A stretch of DNA of 64,000 nucleotides from Pseudomonas paracarnis. Its GTDB lineage: Bacteria > Pseudomonadota > Gammaproteobacteria > Pseudomonadales > Pseudomonadaceae. The DNA is taken from assembly GCF_904063055.1 (NCBI RefSeq), contig NZ_CAJFCN010000003.1, forward strand, positions 124,001-188,000. The letters are read 5' to 3'. This document shows, one piece after another, positions 1 through 10,000 of the stretch. Position 1 is the first letter of the stretch. The number at the start of each line of letters is the position of its first letter. Both the position numbers and the translations under genes were made by a program. Below the pieces are notes generated by a model. It saw nothing but the letters and a program-made list of their open reading frames with translations. It was not told the origin of the DNA and did no database searches.

Positions 1-1
1 G

Positions 2-550
2 GCCAACGCTGCACGCTTTGCCGCCAAGATGCTCACCGGCTTGCCTTCGATCCTGGCCGGCGTGTTTGCCTATGCCTTGGTGGTGATGACCACCGGCACC
101 TACTCGGCACCGGCAGGCGGCGTAGCCCTGGCGGTACTGATGCTGCCCATCGTGGTGCTGACGGCTGAAGAGTCGATGCGCATGGTGCCCAAGATCATGA
201 AGGACGCTGCCTACGGCATGGGGTGCACCCGCTCGCAGGTGATCTGGAAGATCATCTTGCCGACCGGCCTGCCGGCGATCCTCACCGGCGTAATGCTTGC
301 TGTGGCTCGTGCCGCAGGCGAAACCGCGCCGTTGTTGTTCACCGCGCTGTTCAGCAACTACTGGATCTACCACGACGGCGACCTGGCGGTGATGAACCCC
401 ACAGCCTCCCTTGCCGTGCTGATCTACAACTTTTCCGGCATGCCCTTCGACAACCAGCTGGAGCTCGCCTGGGCGGCTTCATTGGTGTTGGTGATGATCG
501 TGCTGGTCGTGAATATTGTGAGCCGTATCTTCGGCAAGCCTAAGTATTAA
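2..550 (+). CDS. pstA: phosphate ABC transporter permease PstA (3' part)
   Basis: This is the C-terminal ~182 residues of an inner-membrane permease that forms the channel of the high-affinity phosphate importer PstSCAB. The reading frame is open from base 2, so the gene starts before the window. The hydrophobic segments LTGLPSILAGVFAYALVV and VVLTAEESMRMVPKIMKDAAYG, followed by ARAAGETAPLLFTALFSN, match the cytoplasmic coupling (EAA-type) loop and following helix of PstA. The gene ends with TAA 19 bases before pstB. Only family knowledge supports phosphate as the substrate. Confidence 0.9.
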   Translation, partial: ANAARFAAKMLTGLPSILAGVFAYALVVMTTGTYSAPAGGVALAVLMLPIVVLTAEESMRMVPKIMKDAAYGMGCTRSQVIWKIILPTGLPAILTGVMLAVARAAGETAPLLFTALFSNYWIYHDGDLAVMNPTASLAVLIYNFSGMPFDNQLELAWAASLVLVMIVLVVNIVSRIFGKPKY

Positions 551-569
551 GAACGGGAGCATCTGAATC

Positions 570-1388
570 TTGAACGTCTCAACTGCGCAAATAGCCGCTC
601 CGTTTGTTACCCAATCGCCTGTGGTCATGGACTGCAAGCTGGACAGGATTTTCTACGGCAACTTCATGGCAGTGCGTGACAGCCATGTGCCGATCGAAAA
701 AAACAAGATCACCGGGTTCATCGGCCCGTCCGGCTGCGGCAAAAGTACGGTACTGCGCAGCCTCAACCGCATGAACGACCTGGTGAAAGGCTTTCGCTTC
801 GAGGGCCATGTGCACTTCCTGGGGCAGGACGTGTACGGCAAGGGTGTAGACCCGGTGGTGGTGCGCCGTTACATCGGCATGGTGTTCCAGCAGCCGAACC
901 CGTTTTCCATGAGCATCTTCGACAACGTCGCCTTCGGCCTGCGCCTGAACCGCTACAAAGGCGACTTGGGCGATCGCGTCAAGCACGCCCTGCAAGGCGC
1001 TGCGCTGTGGGATGAAGTCAAGGACAAGCTCAAGGTCAGCGGCCTGTCGCTCTCCGGCGGCCAGCAGCAACGGCTGTGTATTGCCCGCGCTATCGCCACC
1101 GAGCCGGAAGTGCTGTTGCTCGATGAGCCGTGCTCGGCACTCGACCCGATTGCGACTCGCCGGGTAGAGGAGCTGATGGTGGAACTGAAGAAGGATTACA
1201 CCATCGCCCTGGTCACCCACAACATGCAGCAGGCCATTCGCGTGGCGGACACCACGGCGTTTTTCTCGGTGGATATTTCCCAGGGCACGCGTACCGGCTA
1301 CCTGGTGGAAATGGGCCCGACCGCGCAGATTTTTGGCAGCCCGCGTGAACAGATGACCGAGGATTACATCAGTGGCAAGTTCAGCTGA
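570..1388 (+). CDS. pstB: phosphate ABC transporter ATP-binding protein PstB
   Basis: This is the ATPase of the Pst importer, 272 residues, which is normal length. Walker A is GPSGCGKST, the Q-loop lies in [12 protein letters not shown], the signature is [14 protein letters not shown], Walker B is [12 protein letters not shown] and the H-loop is [12 protein letters not shown]. The start is a TTG with GGGAG about ten bases upstream; a downstream ATG at 627 is a less likely alternative. The C-terminal segment [15 protein letters not shown] lengthens the strand before the final helix compared with E. coli PstB. No phoU follows, unlike the usual pst operon, which suggests a second, accessory Pst system. 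That last point is inference. Confidence 0.9.
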   Translation: MNVSTAQIAAPFVTQSPVVMDCKLDRIFYGNFMAVRDSHVPIEKNKITGFIGPSGCGKSTVLRSLNRMNDLVKGFRFEGHVHFLGQDVYGKGVDPVVVRRYIGMVFQQPNPFSMSIFDNVAFGLRLNRYKGDLGDRVKHALQGAALWDEVKDKLKVSGLSLSGGQQQRLCIARAIATEPEVLLLDEPCSALDPIATRRVEELMVELKKDYTIALVTHNMQQAIRVADTTAFFSVDISQGTRTGYLVEMGPTAQIFGSPREQMTEDYISGKFS

Positions 1389-1444
1389 GTAACTCCATGT
1401 TCGATAGAAACCACAGGTGCGCCACCGTCAGCCCAGGATTGCCA

Positions 1445-2143
1445 ATGTCTGCAACGCATCGTCTTGATTTGTCAGCGATTGAACGCGCGCTCCGCAAAGT
1501 GCAGAGCCGCTTTGCCGAGCTCAGCACGCAATTTACCGAGCCGCGCGACCCCTTGACCGACGAAGTGCTGCACAACGTGCTTGAAGGCTATGCGCTGGTT
1601 GACGACTATGTCGCACGGGGCGTTGACCTGTTTGACCTTCATCATCTGGACCTGATGCTGGAGATCAACGCCACGGTGCTCTGCGGTAGCGACCCGGCGC
1701 GCCGCGTGGAATACGCGCAGCACCTGGCCGCCACCGAGGAGCACTTCTTCAACAACGTTGAAGGCGGTATCAAGGACTTGTTCAATTGGTACTGCGCGTA
1801 TCGCAGTGAATCGGTGTGGAAGCGTGCGGCCGGTGTGTATGTGCGCATCCTCAGCAAGCCGCAGTTGTTCATCGAAGGCAACAACCGCAGTGGTTCGCTG
1901 ATCGTCAGTTATCTGCTGATGCGGGCCGGGTTGCCACCGTTCGTGCTGACGCTGGAAAATGCCGAGGGTTACTTCAATCCTTCCTCGGTAATCCGCAACT
2001 CGGCCAAACATGGGGTCAAGGCGTTGTATGAATTGCCCAAGATCAAGAAAAAGTACGCCGCCTTCCTGGAGGAACAGGCGCCGGATCCCAAGGCGTTTTT
2101 CTTGAACGACGCACCACAGCCTATTTATCAGGGAGGCCATTAA
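1445..2143 (+). CDS. Fic-domain-like protein with degenerate active site
   Basis: Function is not known. The 232-residue protein contains FIEGNNRSGS at about residues 142-151, followed by a helix ending LLMRAGLPPFVL. This is the arrangement of the Fic motif HPFxxGNGRxxR and the helix after it. The catalytic histidine is replaced by Gln140, the second glycine by Asn147 and the last arginine by Ser151, so AMP transfer by the canonical mechanism is unlikely. The start at 1445 is preferred because AGGA lies seven bases upstream; an in-frame ATG exists at 1397. The gene lies 56 bases after pstB, and its stop overlaps the next start by one base, so it is probably cotranscribed. Assignment to the Fic fold is by motif only. 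Confidence 0.6.
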   Translation: MSATHRLDLSAIERALRKVQSRFAELSTQFTEPRDPLTDEVLHNVLEGYALVDDYVARGVDLFDLHHLDLMLEINATVLCGSDPARRVEYAQHLAATEEHFFNNVEGGIKDLFNWYCAYRSESVWKRAAGVYVRILSKPQLFIEGNNRSGSLIVSYLLMRAGLPPFVLTLENAEGYFNPSSVIRNSAKHGVKALYELPKIKKKYAAFLEEQAPDPKAFFLNDAPQPIYQGGH

Positions 2144-2760
2144 TGCGCCGGTATCCAACACTCGCCAGCCGAGCCGTGCAAGCCATCCAGCAGGCGCTTC
2201 TCACGCGTGCCGCCAAGCGCCCGCGCGTACGCATCTCCTTTGATATCGACGACACATTGGCTTGCCAGCTCCACCACGCTGACGTCGAGAGCAGCTGGCT
2301 ACCGGCTTGTGCTCATCGTTGGTGGGGAGAGCCGCTGCGTATCGGCACTCGTTCGCTGACGCGGCAGCTGCGGCGCCAGGGTTGCAGTATCTGGGTCTAT
2401 ACCTCATCGGGAAGGGCGCCTTCCTACATCAGGCGTTGGCTGATGCTGTACGGCATTCGTGTCGACGGCGTAGTCAATAGCGAGCGGCATAACCACGCCC
2501 TCACGGTGCATGGGCTGTCGAACACCCCCTCGAAATTTCCGCCGGCCTTCGACATTGATTTGCACGTGGATGATTCCGAGGGCGTGCGCCTTGAAGGCAA
2601 CGACCACGGCTTTCGCGTGGTGGTGGTCGACCCGCAGGATGAGCACTGGGCACAACGAGTGCTTGAAGCGGTCGCGGGCGTGCAGGCGCAACTGGCCCGG
2701 CAGCAATTACCCAGGTTCAAGCAGCCTGTATGCCAAGGTGCTGAGGTTTATTCTTCCTGA
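2143..2760 (+). CDS. HAD-superfamily-like hydrolase
   Basis: This 205-residue protein has a HAD motif I, FDIDDTLA, with Asp34 as predicted nucleophile and Asp36 as acid/base. VYTSSGRAP at about 86-94 resembles motif II, and HVDDSEGV at about 140-147 resembles the metal-binding motif IV. A basic N-terminal helix precedes the domain. The start overlaps the stop of the Fic-like gene by one base, which indicates translational coupling. The substrate cannot be read from sequence; a phosphatase linked to phosphate supply would fit the pst neighbourhood, but that is inference. Confidence 0.7.
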   Translation: MRRYPTLASRAVQAIQQALLTRAAKRPRVRISFDIDDTLACQLHHADVESSWLPACAHRWWGEPLRIGTRSLTRQLRRQGCSIWVYTSSGRAPSYIRRWLMLYGIRVDGVVNSERHNHALTVHGLSNTPSKFPPAFDIDLHVDDSEGVRLEGNDHGFRVVVVDPQDEHWAQRVLEAVAGVQAQLARQQLPRFKQPVCQGAEVYSS

Positions 2761-3129
2761 GTTCCAGAGAAACCTGATCTTCTTGAGCACTTATTGCAGT
2801 TCACAACTTGCTATAAGGGTTTGATTTTCTTTGACTCGCCAGTCACGAACAACACAGAACTTCACCTCGTGTTCGTCAAACAGCGCTTATGGCGCTTTTG
2901 TCGTCTATCTCCCTAAGTACATACCCTTATCATCCGATAGTCGGTCACTTTAACGCGGCACTTCTAGGCTAGTGTTGACGAGCTTCCTTAATGGTCAACC
3001 TCGATATTAAGCAACGAAGCAGCCTGAACAGAATGCACAACAACAACTTCAATGCATATTGTTTAGCCCGACGCATCAGGTATTACCGTTGACTTTCGGT
3101 GTTGATCGCTGGGCTCAAGGAGTACTGAC
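2761..3129 (+). other. intergenic leader before the RTX lipase
   Basis: This 369-base stretch is more AT-rich than its flanks and contains no convincing ORF. The only signal I support is the ribosome binding site AAGGAG at 3118-3123, just before the lipase start. A TTGACG hexamer lies at 2975-2980 but lacks a good -10 partner. Confidence 0.5.
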
Positions 3130-4989
3130 ATGGCTATATTCGATTACAAGGGGCAAGATGCCCGCGTCCTGATTTCAGATGCCTGGACCCTCGCCACCTA
3201 CACCAGTGGTGTAGCGACCGTCGGCGCGCTCTACAACATTCCGGGGCTTGTGCTGGGCGAGGGCAACACTTTCGCGCTGCCCAAGGGCTGGCGTGAGATC
3301 GGCGCGAGCGAACTGCAGGTGGATAGCAGCCACATCGACATCACTGGAAGTTTTACCGGTGACGGCGTGTTCGGCTCCCAGGCCAGGGTGTTTGGTCAAT
3401 ACGATGACAGCGGCCAATTAGTCAAAATGGGTTTTTCCATTGCCGGTACTAACTCACCCATTGATCTGCTGGGTTGGCCGGCGATGATCGATAACTCTTA
3501 TATCAACGGCTACGACTACCTGCTCAATTCAATCAAGGATTACGCCACCGACCACAACCTGAGCGGCAAAGATGTTCTGGTAACCGGCTACAGCCAGGGT
3601 GGTTCTGTCACCAACAGCATGTATATCGGCAAGGACACTTTGGCAGACGGTTTTTTCAAGGATTCGGACTACTTTGGCATGGAGTCGCCCAAGTCCAGCA
3701 ACAGCGACGGAATCTTCAACTTCGGTTTTGAAAACGATGTGGTCCACCGCCTCACGGGGCAAGAGACCAACGTGGGCAGCGCCATTATCGATGCGCTTCA
3801 AGGCAGTGACGCCAGTTACACTTCGACGACTGACAACATCGTGCTGTTCGACACGATCTACGCGCTGCCAACCTGGCCCAATGGTCCGTTCTCGATTGCC
3901 AACCTGTCAGGCTGGGCCGCGCATCTGGAAGGCATTTTCATCAACCCTATCCAGCGTATCGCCCAATCGACCTTCTACGATTACATCGAACGCGACAGCT
4001 CCATCATCATCAGCAATCTCGACGCCATCAGCCGCAGCTTTACCTGGGTCAGCGACAAACAGACCGCCACCTCCAACCATTACGGCACACCGGCCTTCCT
4101 GCTGGGCACCGACAGTTCGGACAAGCTGCAGGACGGGCGCAGCGATGACTTCCTCGACGGGTTCAAGGGTGACGACAGTTTCCGCGTGAGTACCGGTACC
4201 GATATTGTCGCCGGCGGTGAAGGCAACGACAAAGTCTTCCTCAAAGGCACTGCATCTTCCTACGAAGCGGTGAAACTCAGCGATGGCACGTTGTTTCTAA
4301 ACGACAGCAGCGGCCAATATGGCCTCAAGGAATTTCACGCTGTAGAGCATGTGGAGTTCGAAACCGGCCTGGCCAATAGCCTCGGCCAGGTGCCCGTGTT
4401 CGGCGGGCTCTTCGGTGGCATTGGCGAGGTCCTCACGCCGGCCTATACGGTGACCAGTGGCAAACTCGACTTCGAAGGCCTGTTCGGCGCCGATAAGGCG
4501 TATGCCAGATCCATCGAAGGCAGCCAATTGGCCGACACCCTCAAAGGCACCGCCGTGCGCGACCTGATATTCGGCCAGAACGGCAATGACCGGCTCGACG
4601 GTGGCGCCGGCAACGACCTGCTGCACGGCGGCGACGGCAACGACACACTGCTGGGCGGCACGGGTAACGACGCGCTGTATGGCGCCAGCGGCAATGACGT
4701 CCTGATCGGCGGGTTGGGTAATGACCAACTCAGCGGTGGCGTGGGCAGCGACCTGTTTGTTTTCGATCAACGCGTGTTTGGCCACGACGTGATCAGCGAC
4801 TTCAACATTCACCAGAATGGGCAGGACCTGCTGGTGTTCGCCAAGTCGCTGTTTGCCAGCGCCGATGCCGTGCTCGGTGCCACTACCCAGCATGGCAGTG
4901 ACAGCGTAATTCTGGCGGGGGACAGCAGTGTCACCTTGGTGGGGTTCAATGCGGCGCAGTTGAGTGCAGAGATGATCAGCGTGGTGTGA
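3130..4989 (+). CDS. type I secreted RTX lipase/esterase
   Basis: This 619-residue extracellular esterase begins MAIFDYKGQD, as do family I.3 Pseudomonas lipases and polyurethanases. The nucleophile elbow is GYSQG at 153-157 (Ser155) rather than the GHSLG usual in this family. RTX calcium-binding nonapeptides (GGxGNDxLx) fill about residues 480-545, for example GNDRLDGGAGNDLLHGG. The C-terminus ends in a hydrophobic strand and AEMISVV, typical of type I secretion signals, and there is no N-terminal signal peptide. No aprDEF/tliDEF-type exporter is in the window, so the transporter must be elsewhere. Substrate (lipid, ester polymer) is not determined. Confidence 0.82.
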   Translation: MAIFDYKGQDARVLISDAWTLATYTSGVATVGALYNIPGLVLGEGNTFALPKGWREIGASELQVDSSHIDITGSFTGDGVFGSQARVFGQYDDSGQLVKMGFSIAGTNSPIDLLGWPAMIDNSYINGYDYLLNSIKDYATDHNLSGKDVLVTGYSQGGSVTNSMYIGKDTLADGFFKDSDYFGMESPKSSNSDGIFNFGFENDVVHRLTGQETNVGSAIIDALQGSDASYTSTTDNIVLFDTIYALPTWPNGPFSIANLSGWAAHLEGIFINPIQRIAQSTFYDYIERDSSIIISNLDAISRSFTWVSDKQTATSNHYGTPAFLLGTDSSDKLQDGRSDDFLDGFKGDDSFRVSTGTDIVAGGEGNDKVFLKGTASSYEAVKLSDGTLFLNDSSGQYGLKEFHAVEHVEFETGLANSLGQVPVFGGLFGGIGEVLTPAYTVTSGKLDFEGLFGADKAYARSIEGSQLADTLKGTAVRDLIFGQNGNDRLDGGAGNDLLHGGDGNDTLLGGTGNDALYGASGNDVLIGGLGNDQLSGGVGSDLFVFDQRVFGHDVISDFNIHQNGQDLLVFAKSLFASADAVLGATTQHGSDSVILAGDSSVTLVGFNAAQLSAEMISVV

Positions 4990-5013
4990 TGCGACACCTG
5001 CGAAACGGAAGGT

Positions 5014-5050
5014 AAAACCTCACAGGCTCCCCGAAGCTGTGGGGTTTTTT
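5014..5050 (+). terminator. rho-independent terminator after the lipase
   Basis: A 12-bp stem (AAAACCTCACAG with CTGTGGGGTTTT, one G-T pair) closes an 11-base loop and is followed by a run of six T. It lies 24 bases after the lipase stop. Confidence 0.9.
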
Positions 5051-5188
5051 ATGGCCTGCTGTTTGACGCAATGGCTCGGTACCACACGCAGCATCAGTGC
5101 CTAGCGGTCGGACTCAAACGGGCAAAAACTCTTCATTTTCACGCCTGAGCCGCTCTGCGTGAAGGGTTGAACGAGTTTGCACTGTTAA

Positions 5189-5217
5189 TTGACGCCATCA
5201 AAATGACATCTTATCAT
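5189..5217 (+). promoter_or_regulatory. sigma-70 promoter of the tpsBA operon
   Basis: TTGACG at 5189-5194 and TATCAT at 5212-5217 are separated by exactly 17 bases. This predicts a transcript start near 5224, about 37 bases before the GTG start of tpsB. That argues against the upstream TTG at 5225 as a start codon. Confidence 0.7.
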
Positions 5218-5260
5218 CGCCACATTGGATGGCATAAAGCCATATAGAGGGATCTATACA

Positions 5261-6982
5261 GTGTGGCGTTTACCGCGTCGGACCAGGTTAAGCCTGCTGT
5301 CCGCTTTTTTTTGCCTGGGCACCTCCGGATGGGCGCAAGCGGCCACGCCGCAGAACGCCCCCGGCATCACCGACCTGATCCGTGACCGCCAGGACCGCCT
5401 GCTCGAAGAGCAGCAACGGCGCCTTGAGGAGCTCAAAGACTTGCCGGGTAAAGCCGAAGCGCCGGCAACCTCGGCAACACCTGTCGACACCCGCTGCTTC
5501 CCGATCAAAACCATCGAGCTGGGCGGCGCGGATGCGCTGACTGAAGGTGAGCGAGCTCATCTGATCAAGCCCTACCTCGGCCAATGTCTTGGTGTGCCGC
5601 AACTCAACGCAGTGCTCAAGGTGATCACCGACCGTTATCTGGCCAAAGGCCTGGTCACCAGTCGCGCGTATTTGCTGCTGCAAGACCTTTCCAGCGGCAA
5701 TCTCAAGATCCAAGTGGTCGAAGGTAAGCTGGAGAGCCTGAAGGCTGCCGAAGGCAGCGGAATCACTGACCGTCAATTGACCATGAGCTTCCCCGGCAAG
5801 CAGGGCGAACTGCTCAATCTGCGCGAAATCGAGCAGATGGTCGATCAGTTGAACCGCTTGCCGTCGAACCAGGCGCAGATGGAATTGGCGCCGGGCAAGG
5901 CCGTGGGGGGCAGTGATGTACTGGTCAAAAACACCTCGCAAAAGCCCTGGCGTGTTGGCCTGTCGCGGCACAACGGCGGCCAGCGCAGCACCGGTGAGCA
6001 GCAGTGGGGCGCCAGCCTTGATTGGGACAATCCGTTGGGCCTGGCCGACCAGCTTTCGCTACGTGGCGGCCACGATGCCGTCAGCGATCACCAGAAAACC
6101 TCGCGCAATTCGATGCTCAGTTACAGCCTGCCGTTCGGTTGGTGGAACCTCTCGTACAGCTACATCGAAAGTGAGTACCGCTCCCAGGCCGAGGCCAACC
6201 ACTTCAAGTTCAAGCAGACCGGCGACAGTCAGAATCACCAGTTGCGCCTGGAGCGGGTTATCCATCGTGATGCGTTGAGCAAAACATCTCTGAACACTGG
6301 CATCGCCTATCTTCGTACCAATAATTTCATTGAAGACAGCAAGCTTGCCTTGAGCAGCAACCGCCTCAGCGAAGCGCAAGTGGGTATCAACCATGGTCGG
6401 CGTATCGGCGGTTCATTCCTCAACATTGACCTTGGCATGCAAAACGGCATCGGCGCATTCGATGCCCAGGCCAATCACGATCCAAAGCCTGGGCAGCCGG
6501 ATGCGCGCTACCGCAAGTACACCGCCACGGTGAGCTATCTGTATCCATTCAAACTGTGGGGTGAGTCCCTCAGCTTCAGCAGTTTGATGACCGGTCAGCA
6601 CAGCGAAGACGTGTTGTTCAGCCCACAGCGCATGAGCCTCGGCGGGCAGTCGTCGATTCGTGGCTACAAAGACCAAATGCTTGCCGGCGACAGCGGCGGC
6701 TACTGGCGCAACGACCTGCGCTGGAGTCGGCCGGTGACTTGGGCCTGGATGCAGCCGGTGCTCACTGAATACGGCACCAGCCTGGGCTACGACCAGGGCG
6801 TCATCAGCCATGGCCGCTACAACGCCGAGCAGCATGGGCGCATGAGCAGCAACTCGGTGGAGTTGTTTGCGCGCGGCAAGAACGTCGCGGCCAGCGTGAC
6901 CTTTGCACACTCTTTGGAACGACCGGAAGCGATCACGGACCGTGAAGCGCCGATCTATTTCCGTCTGGACTTTTTCCTTTAA
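5261..6982 (+). CDS. two-partner secretion outer-membrane transporter (TpsB / CdiB-like)
   Basis: This ShlB/FhaC-family Omp85-type transporter exports the giant partner encoded next. It has a signal peptide (RRTRLSLLSAFFCLGTSGWAQA) and a periplasmic helix rich in E, Q and R (DLIRDRQDRLLEEQQRRLEE). Two POTRA domains follow, recognisable by FPIKTIELGGADALT and LKIQVVEGKLESL. The C-terminal barrel carries the conserved loop-6 motif SSIRGY in LGGQSSIRGYKDQ and ends in a terminal strand YFRLDFFL. The GTG at 5261 is chosen as start because AGAGG lies eight to ten bases upstream. The stop is 33 bases before tpsA, so the two form an operon. Confidence 0.92.
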   Translation: MWRLPRRTRLSLLSAFFCLGTSGWAQAATPQNAPGITDLIRDRQDRLLEEQQRRLEELKDLPGKAEAPATSATPVDTRCFPIKTIELGGADALTEGERAHLIKPYLGQCLGVPQLNAVLKVITDRYLAKGLVTSRAYLLLQDLSSGNLKIQVVEGKLESLKAAEGSGITDRQLTMSFPGKQGELLNLREIEQMVDQLNRLPSNQAQMELAPGKAVGGSDVLVKNTSQKPWRVGLSRHNGGQRSTGEQQWGASLDWDNPLGLADQLSLRGGHDAVSDHQKTSRNSMLSYSLPFGWWNLSYSYIESEYRSQAEANHFKFKQTGDSQNHQLRLERVIHRDALSKTSLNTGIAYLRTNNFIEDSKLALSSNRLSEAQVGINHGRRIGGSFLNIDLGMQNGIGAFDAQANHDPKPGQPDARYRKYTATVSYLYPFKLWGESLSFSSLMTGQHSEDVLFSPQRMSLGGQSSIRGYKDQMLAGDSGGYWRNDLRWSRPVTWAWMQPVLTEYGTSLGYDQGVISHGRYNAEQHGRMSSNSVELFARGKNVAASVTFAHSLERPEAITDREAPIYFRLDFFL

Positions 6983-7015
6983 ATTTTTGACCGCCTTCGG
7001 GCTTCGAGACATGAC

Positions 7016-10000
7016 ATGGACGTTCGCCAGTACGCATTCCTCGCGCGCCAGCCTTCTGCTGCCGTAAAAAGCCGCGCCCATTTCCTGGGGCTGCCTAAAC
7101 GTGGGTTGGCATTGATTCTGGCCAACGCCATGTTCTGGCACCCGTTGCTGGCCCAGGCAGACGGCATTGTGGTGAATGCTCCAGGTACTTCGCTCGGACA
7201 AGCGGGCAATGGCGTGCCCATCGTCAACATCGCCACGCCGAACGCCAACGGCCTCTCGCACAACCAATTTCATGACTACAACGTTGGCGCCAACGGGGTC
7301 ATCCTCAATAACGCCACCGACCGTACCCAGTCCACCCAACTGGGCGGCATCATTGTCGGCAACCCCAACCTCCACGGCACCGCGGCCAATATCATTCTCA
7401 ACGAAGTCAACGGCGGCAGCCCCAGCCAACTGCGCGGCTACACCGAAGTGGCCGGGCAGTCGGCCCATGTGATCGTTGCCAACCCGTATGGCATCAGCTG
7501 TAACGGTTGCGGCTTTATCAACACCCCGCAAGCGACGCTCACCACCGGTAAAGCCGTGATTGAAAACGGCCAGATCAATCGTTACCAAGTGGACCAGGGC
7601 AGTGTGGCTATCGAAGGCGCCGGCCTGAATGCCAGCAACGTCGATCAGTTCGAAATCATCACCCGCGCCGCCACCATCAATGCGCAGATCCAGGCGAAAA
7701 AACTCACCATCGTCGCCGGTCGTAACGACGTCGACGCTCGCACCCTGAATGCCACGGCGCGGGCAGCGGATGGCAGCCAGGCGCCGGATCTGGCGATTGA
7801 CTCGTCGGCGCTGGGCGGCATGTATGTGGGCGCAGTCAAGCTGGTGGGGACCGAGGCGGGTGTCGGCGTGAAGTTGTCGGGGGACATGGTCGCTGGCGGT
7901 GATATTCAGATCGATGCCGGTGGCCATGTGGTCATGGGCCAGACAACGGCGGCCGGCGCCATTGACGTAAAGGCCCGCAGCGTTGAAGCCCAGGGCGTGG
8001 TCGCGGCGGGCAGTGTGCTTGAGATGAAGACGCAAGGCGGCTTGCTCAATCAAAAAAGCCTGGCTGCGCGTGATCGCGTGGCGCTGCAAAGCGGTGGGGT
8101 GTTGACCAACAACGGCGTCATCGAAGCGGGTGTCAACGCTGATCGGACGCGCAATGCTCAGGGCGATATCCACGTCACTGCCGCCCAGTTGAATAACAAC
8201 GGCAAGACCGTCATCGCCAGTCGTGACCTAGCCGTGAATGTGGATGGCACTCTCGACAACCGCGGCGGCACCCTTAGCGCGCAAAACCAGCTGAAGGTGA
8301 CGACCGAAGAACTGGATAACCAACAGCAAGGCCGCGTGTTGAGCGCCTCACGCCTTGAGCTCAATGCCGGGCAGTTGCTCAATACTGACGCAGGCCTGGT
8401 GGTGGGCGACCGAGGGCTCAGTGGCCGCATCGGGCAGTTGGTCAATCGCAAGGGCGAGCTCTCAAGCCTTGCTGACGTCACCTTGCAGGTCGACAGCCTG
8501 GACAACGTCGCCGGCCTGATATCTGCGGGCCAGGCGCTGCGCTTGACTGCCAGCGCGGCGGTGAACAATCAAAACGGTCGCCTGGTGGCCGGGCAGATGG
8601 TGCGGGTCAACGCGGGGCAACTGGACAATAGCCAGTCAGGCATCCTCACCAGCCAGGGCGAGCTGGGGCTGAATATCGCCGGCACGTTGGATAATCAGCA
8701 GCAGGGCCGCATCGAATCGGGGGCCGCTGCACAGGTCAATGCCGGGAACTTCAATAACCAACAACATGGCGTGCTCGCCAGTGGTGGCGCCCTTGAACTG
8801 GCGGCCGGCCCGGTCAATAACAGCCAAGGTGGATCAATCTACAGCGCCAAGGCTCTCAATGCCCGTGTCACCAGCCTCGACCAGCATGACCAAGGGCGCA
8901 TTTACAGCAATAGCGACCTAACCCTGGACCTGAGCAACGGCCACCTCGACAACCACGATGCAGGTTTGATCAATGCCAGTGGCCAGCTGGCGCTGAATAA
9001 TCTCAATAGCGTCGACAACCGCAGTGGCGAGATTTCCAGTGCCCGTGGGTTTAGCGTCGCGGCGAACAGCCTCGACAACCGCGCCGGCAAGCTGCTCAGT
9101 GATCAAGCCTTGGGCTTGCGTATCGCCCAGGCACTGAACAATGGTGCCGGTCAGATTGCAGCCAGCGGCCTGGATATTGACGTTGCCAGTTTGCTCAACG
9201 ACCAACGCGGTCGAGTTCACAGCCGTGATCGGCTTAACGCCCGGGTGGGTGGTTTGCTCGCCAATCAAAGCGGAAGTTTCAGTGCCGATTCAGGCGCACA
9301 GTTGACCGTAGGTCACCTGGACAACAGCAATGGCGGCCAACTCTTCAGCCAAGGCGATTTGAGCCTGAACCTCAATCGGGGTCACCTCAACAACCAAGGC
9401 GGCTTGATCAACTCCCCAGGCCAGTTGTTGCTGACTCAACTGAACAGCGTCGATAACCAGGGCGGCGAAATCTCCAGCACCCAAGCCTTCGATCTGAATG
9501 CGGATCAACTCAATAACAGCGCCGGCAAGTTGCTCAGCGAGCAAGCCTTGAGCGTGCGCATTGCCCGCGCCCTGGACAATACCAAAGGTGGGTTAACCGC
9601 CAAGGCCCTGGAGGTACGTGCGGGCACACTGATTAACCAGGCCGGTCGACTCGCTGCGGTGGAGGGCCTCAACCTGCAAGTCGATGGCGAGCTGGATAAC
9701 CGCAGCGCGAAGGTGCTAGGCAAGCACCTGGTGCTTGGGGTTGGGACGCTCAATAACGACCAGGGCCTGGTGCAGGGTGATGGAACGCTGGTGCTCCAAG
9801 CGGGTGGCGCGATCAGCAACCAGGCCGGCACATTGGCCGCCGGGCAAAGCGTGACCGTCAACAGCGCCAGCCTGGATAACCGTCAGGGCACCCTGACCAG
9901 CGATGCGTCGCTGACGGCGCGTATAGCCGCGAATATGCTCAACCAAGCGGGGCTGGTGAGCGCCGGCACTGACTTGCAGGTGAACGTTGCTGACTTGAAC

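Noticed and set aside
5225..5260. TTG at 5225 as tpsB start
   Set aside because: It lies at the predicted transcript start of the promoter at 5189-5217; GTG 5261 has a ribosome site and a clean signal peptide.
6413..8173. A 586-codon minus-strand frame across tpsB/tpsA
   Set aside because: Antisense shadow; rich in His, Ala and Arg, with no domain, and it spans the junction of two well-supported genes.
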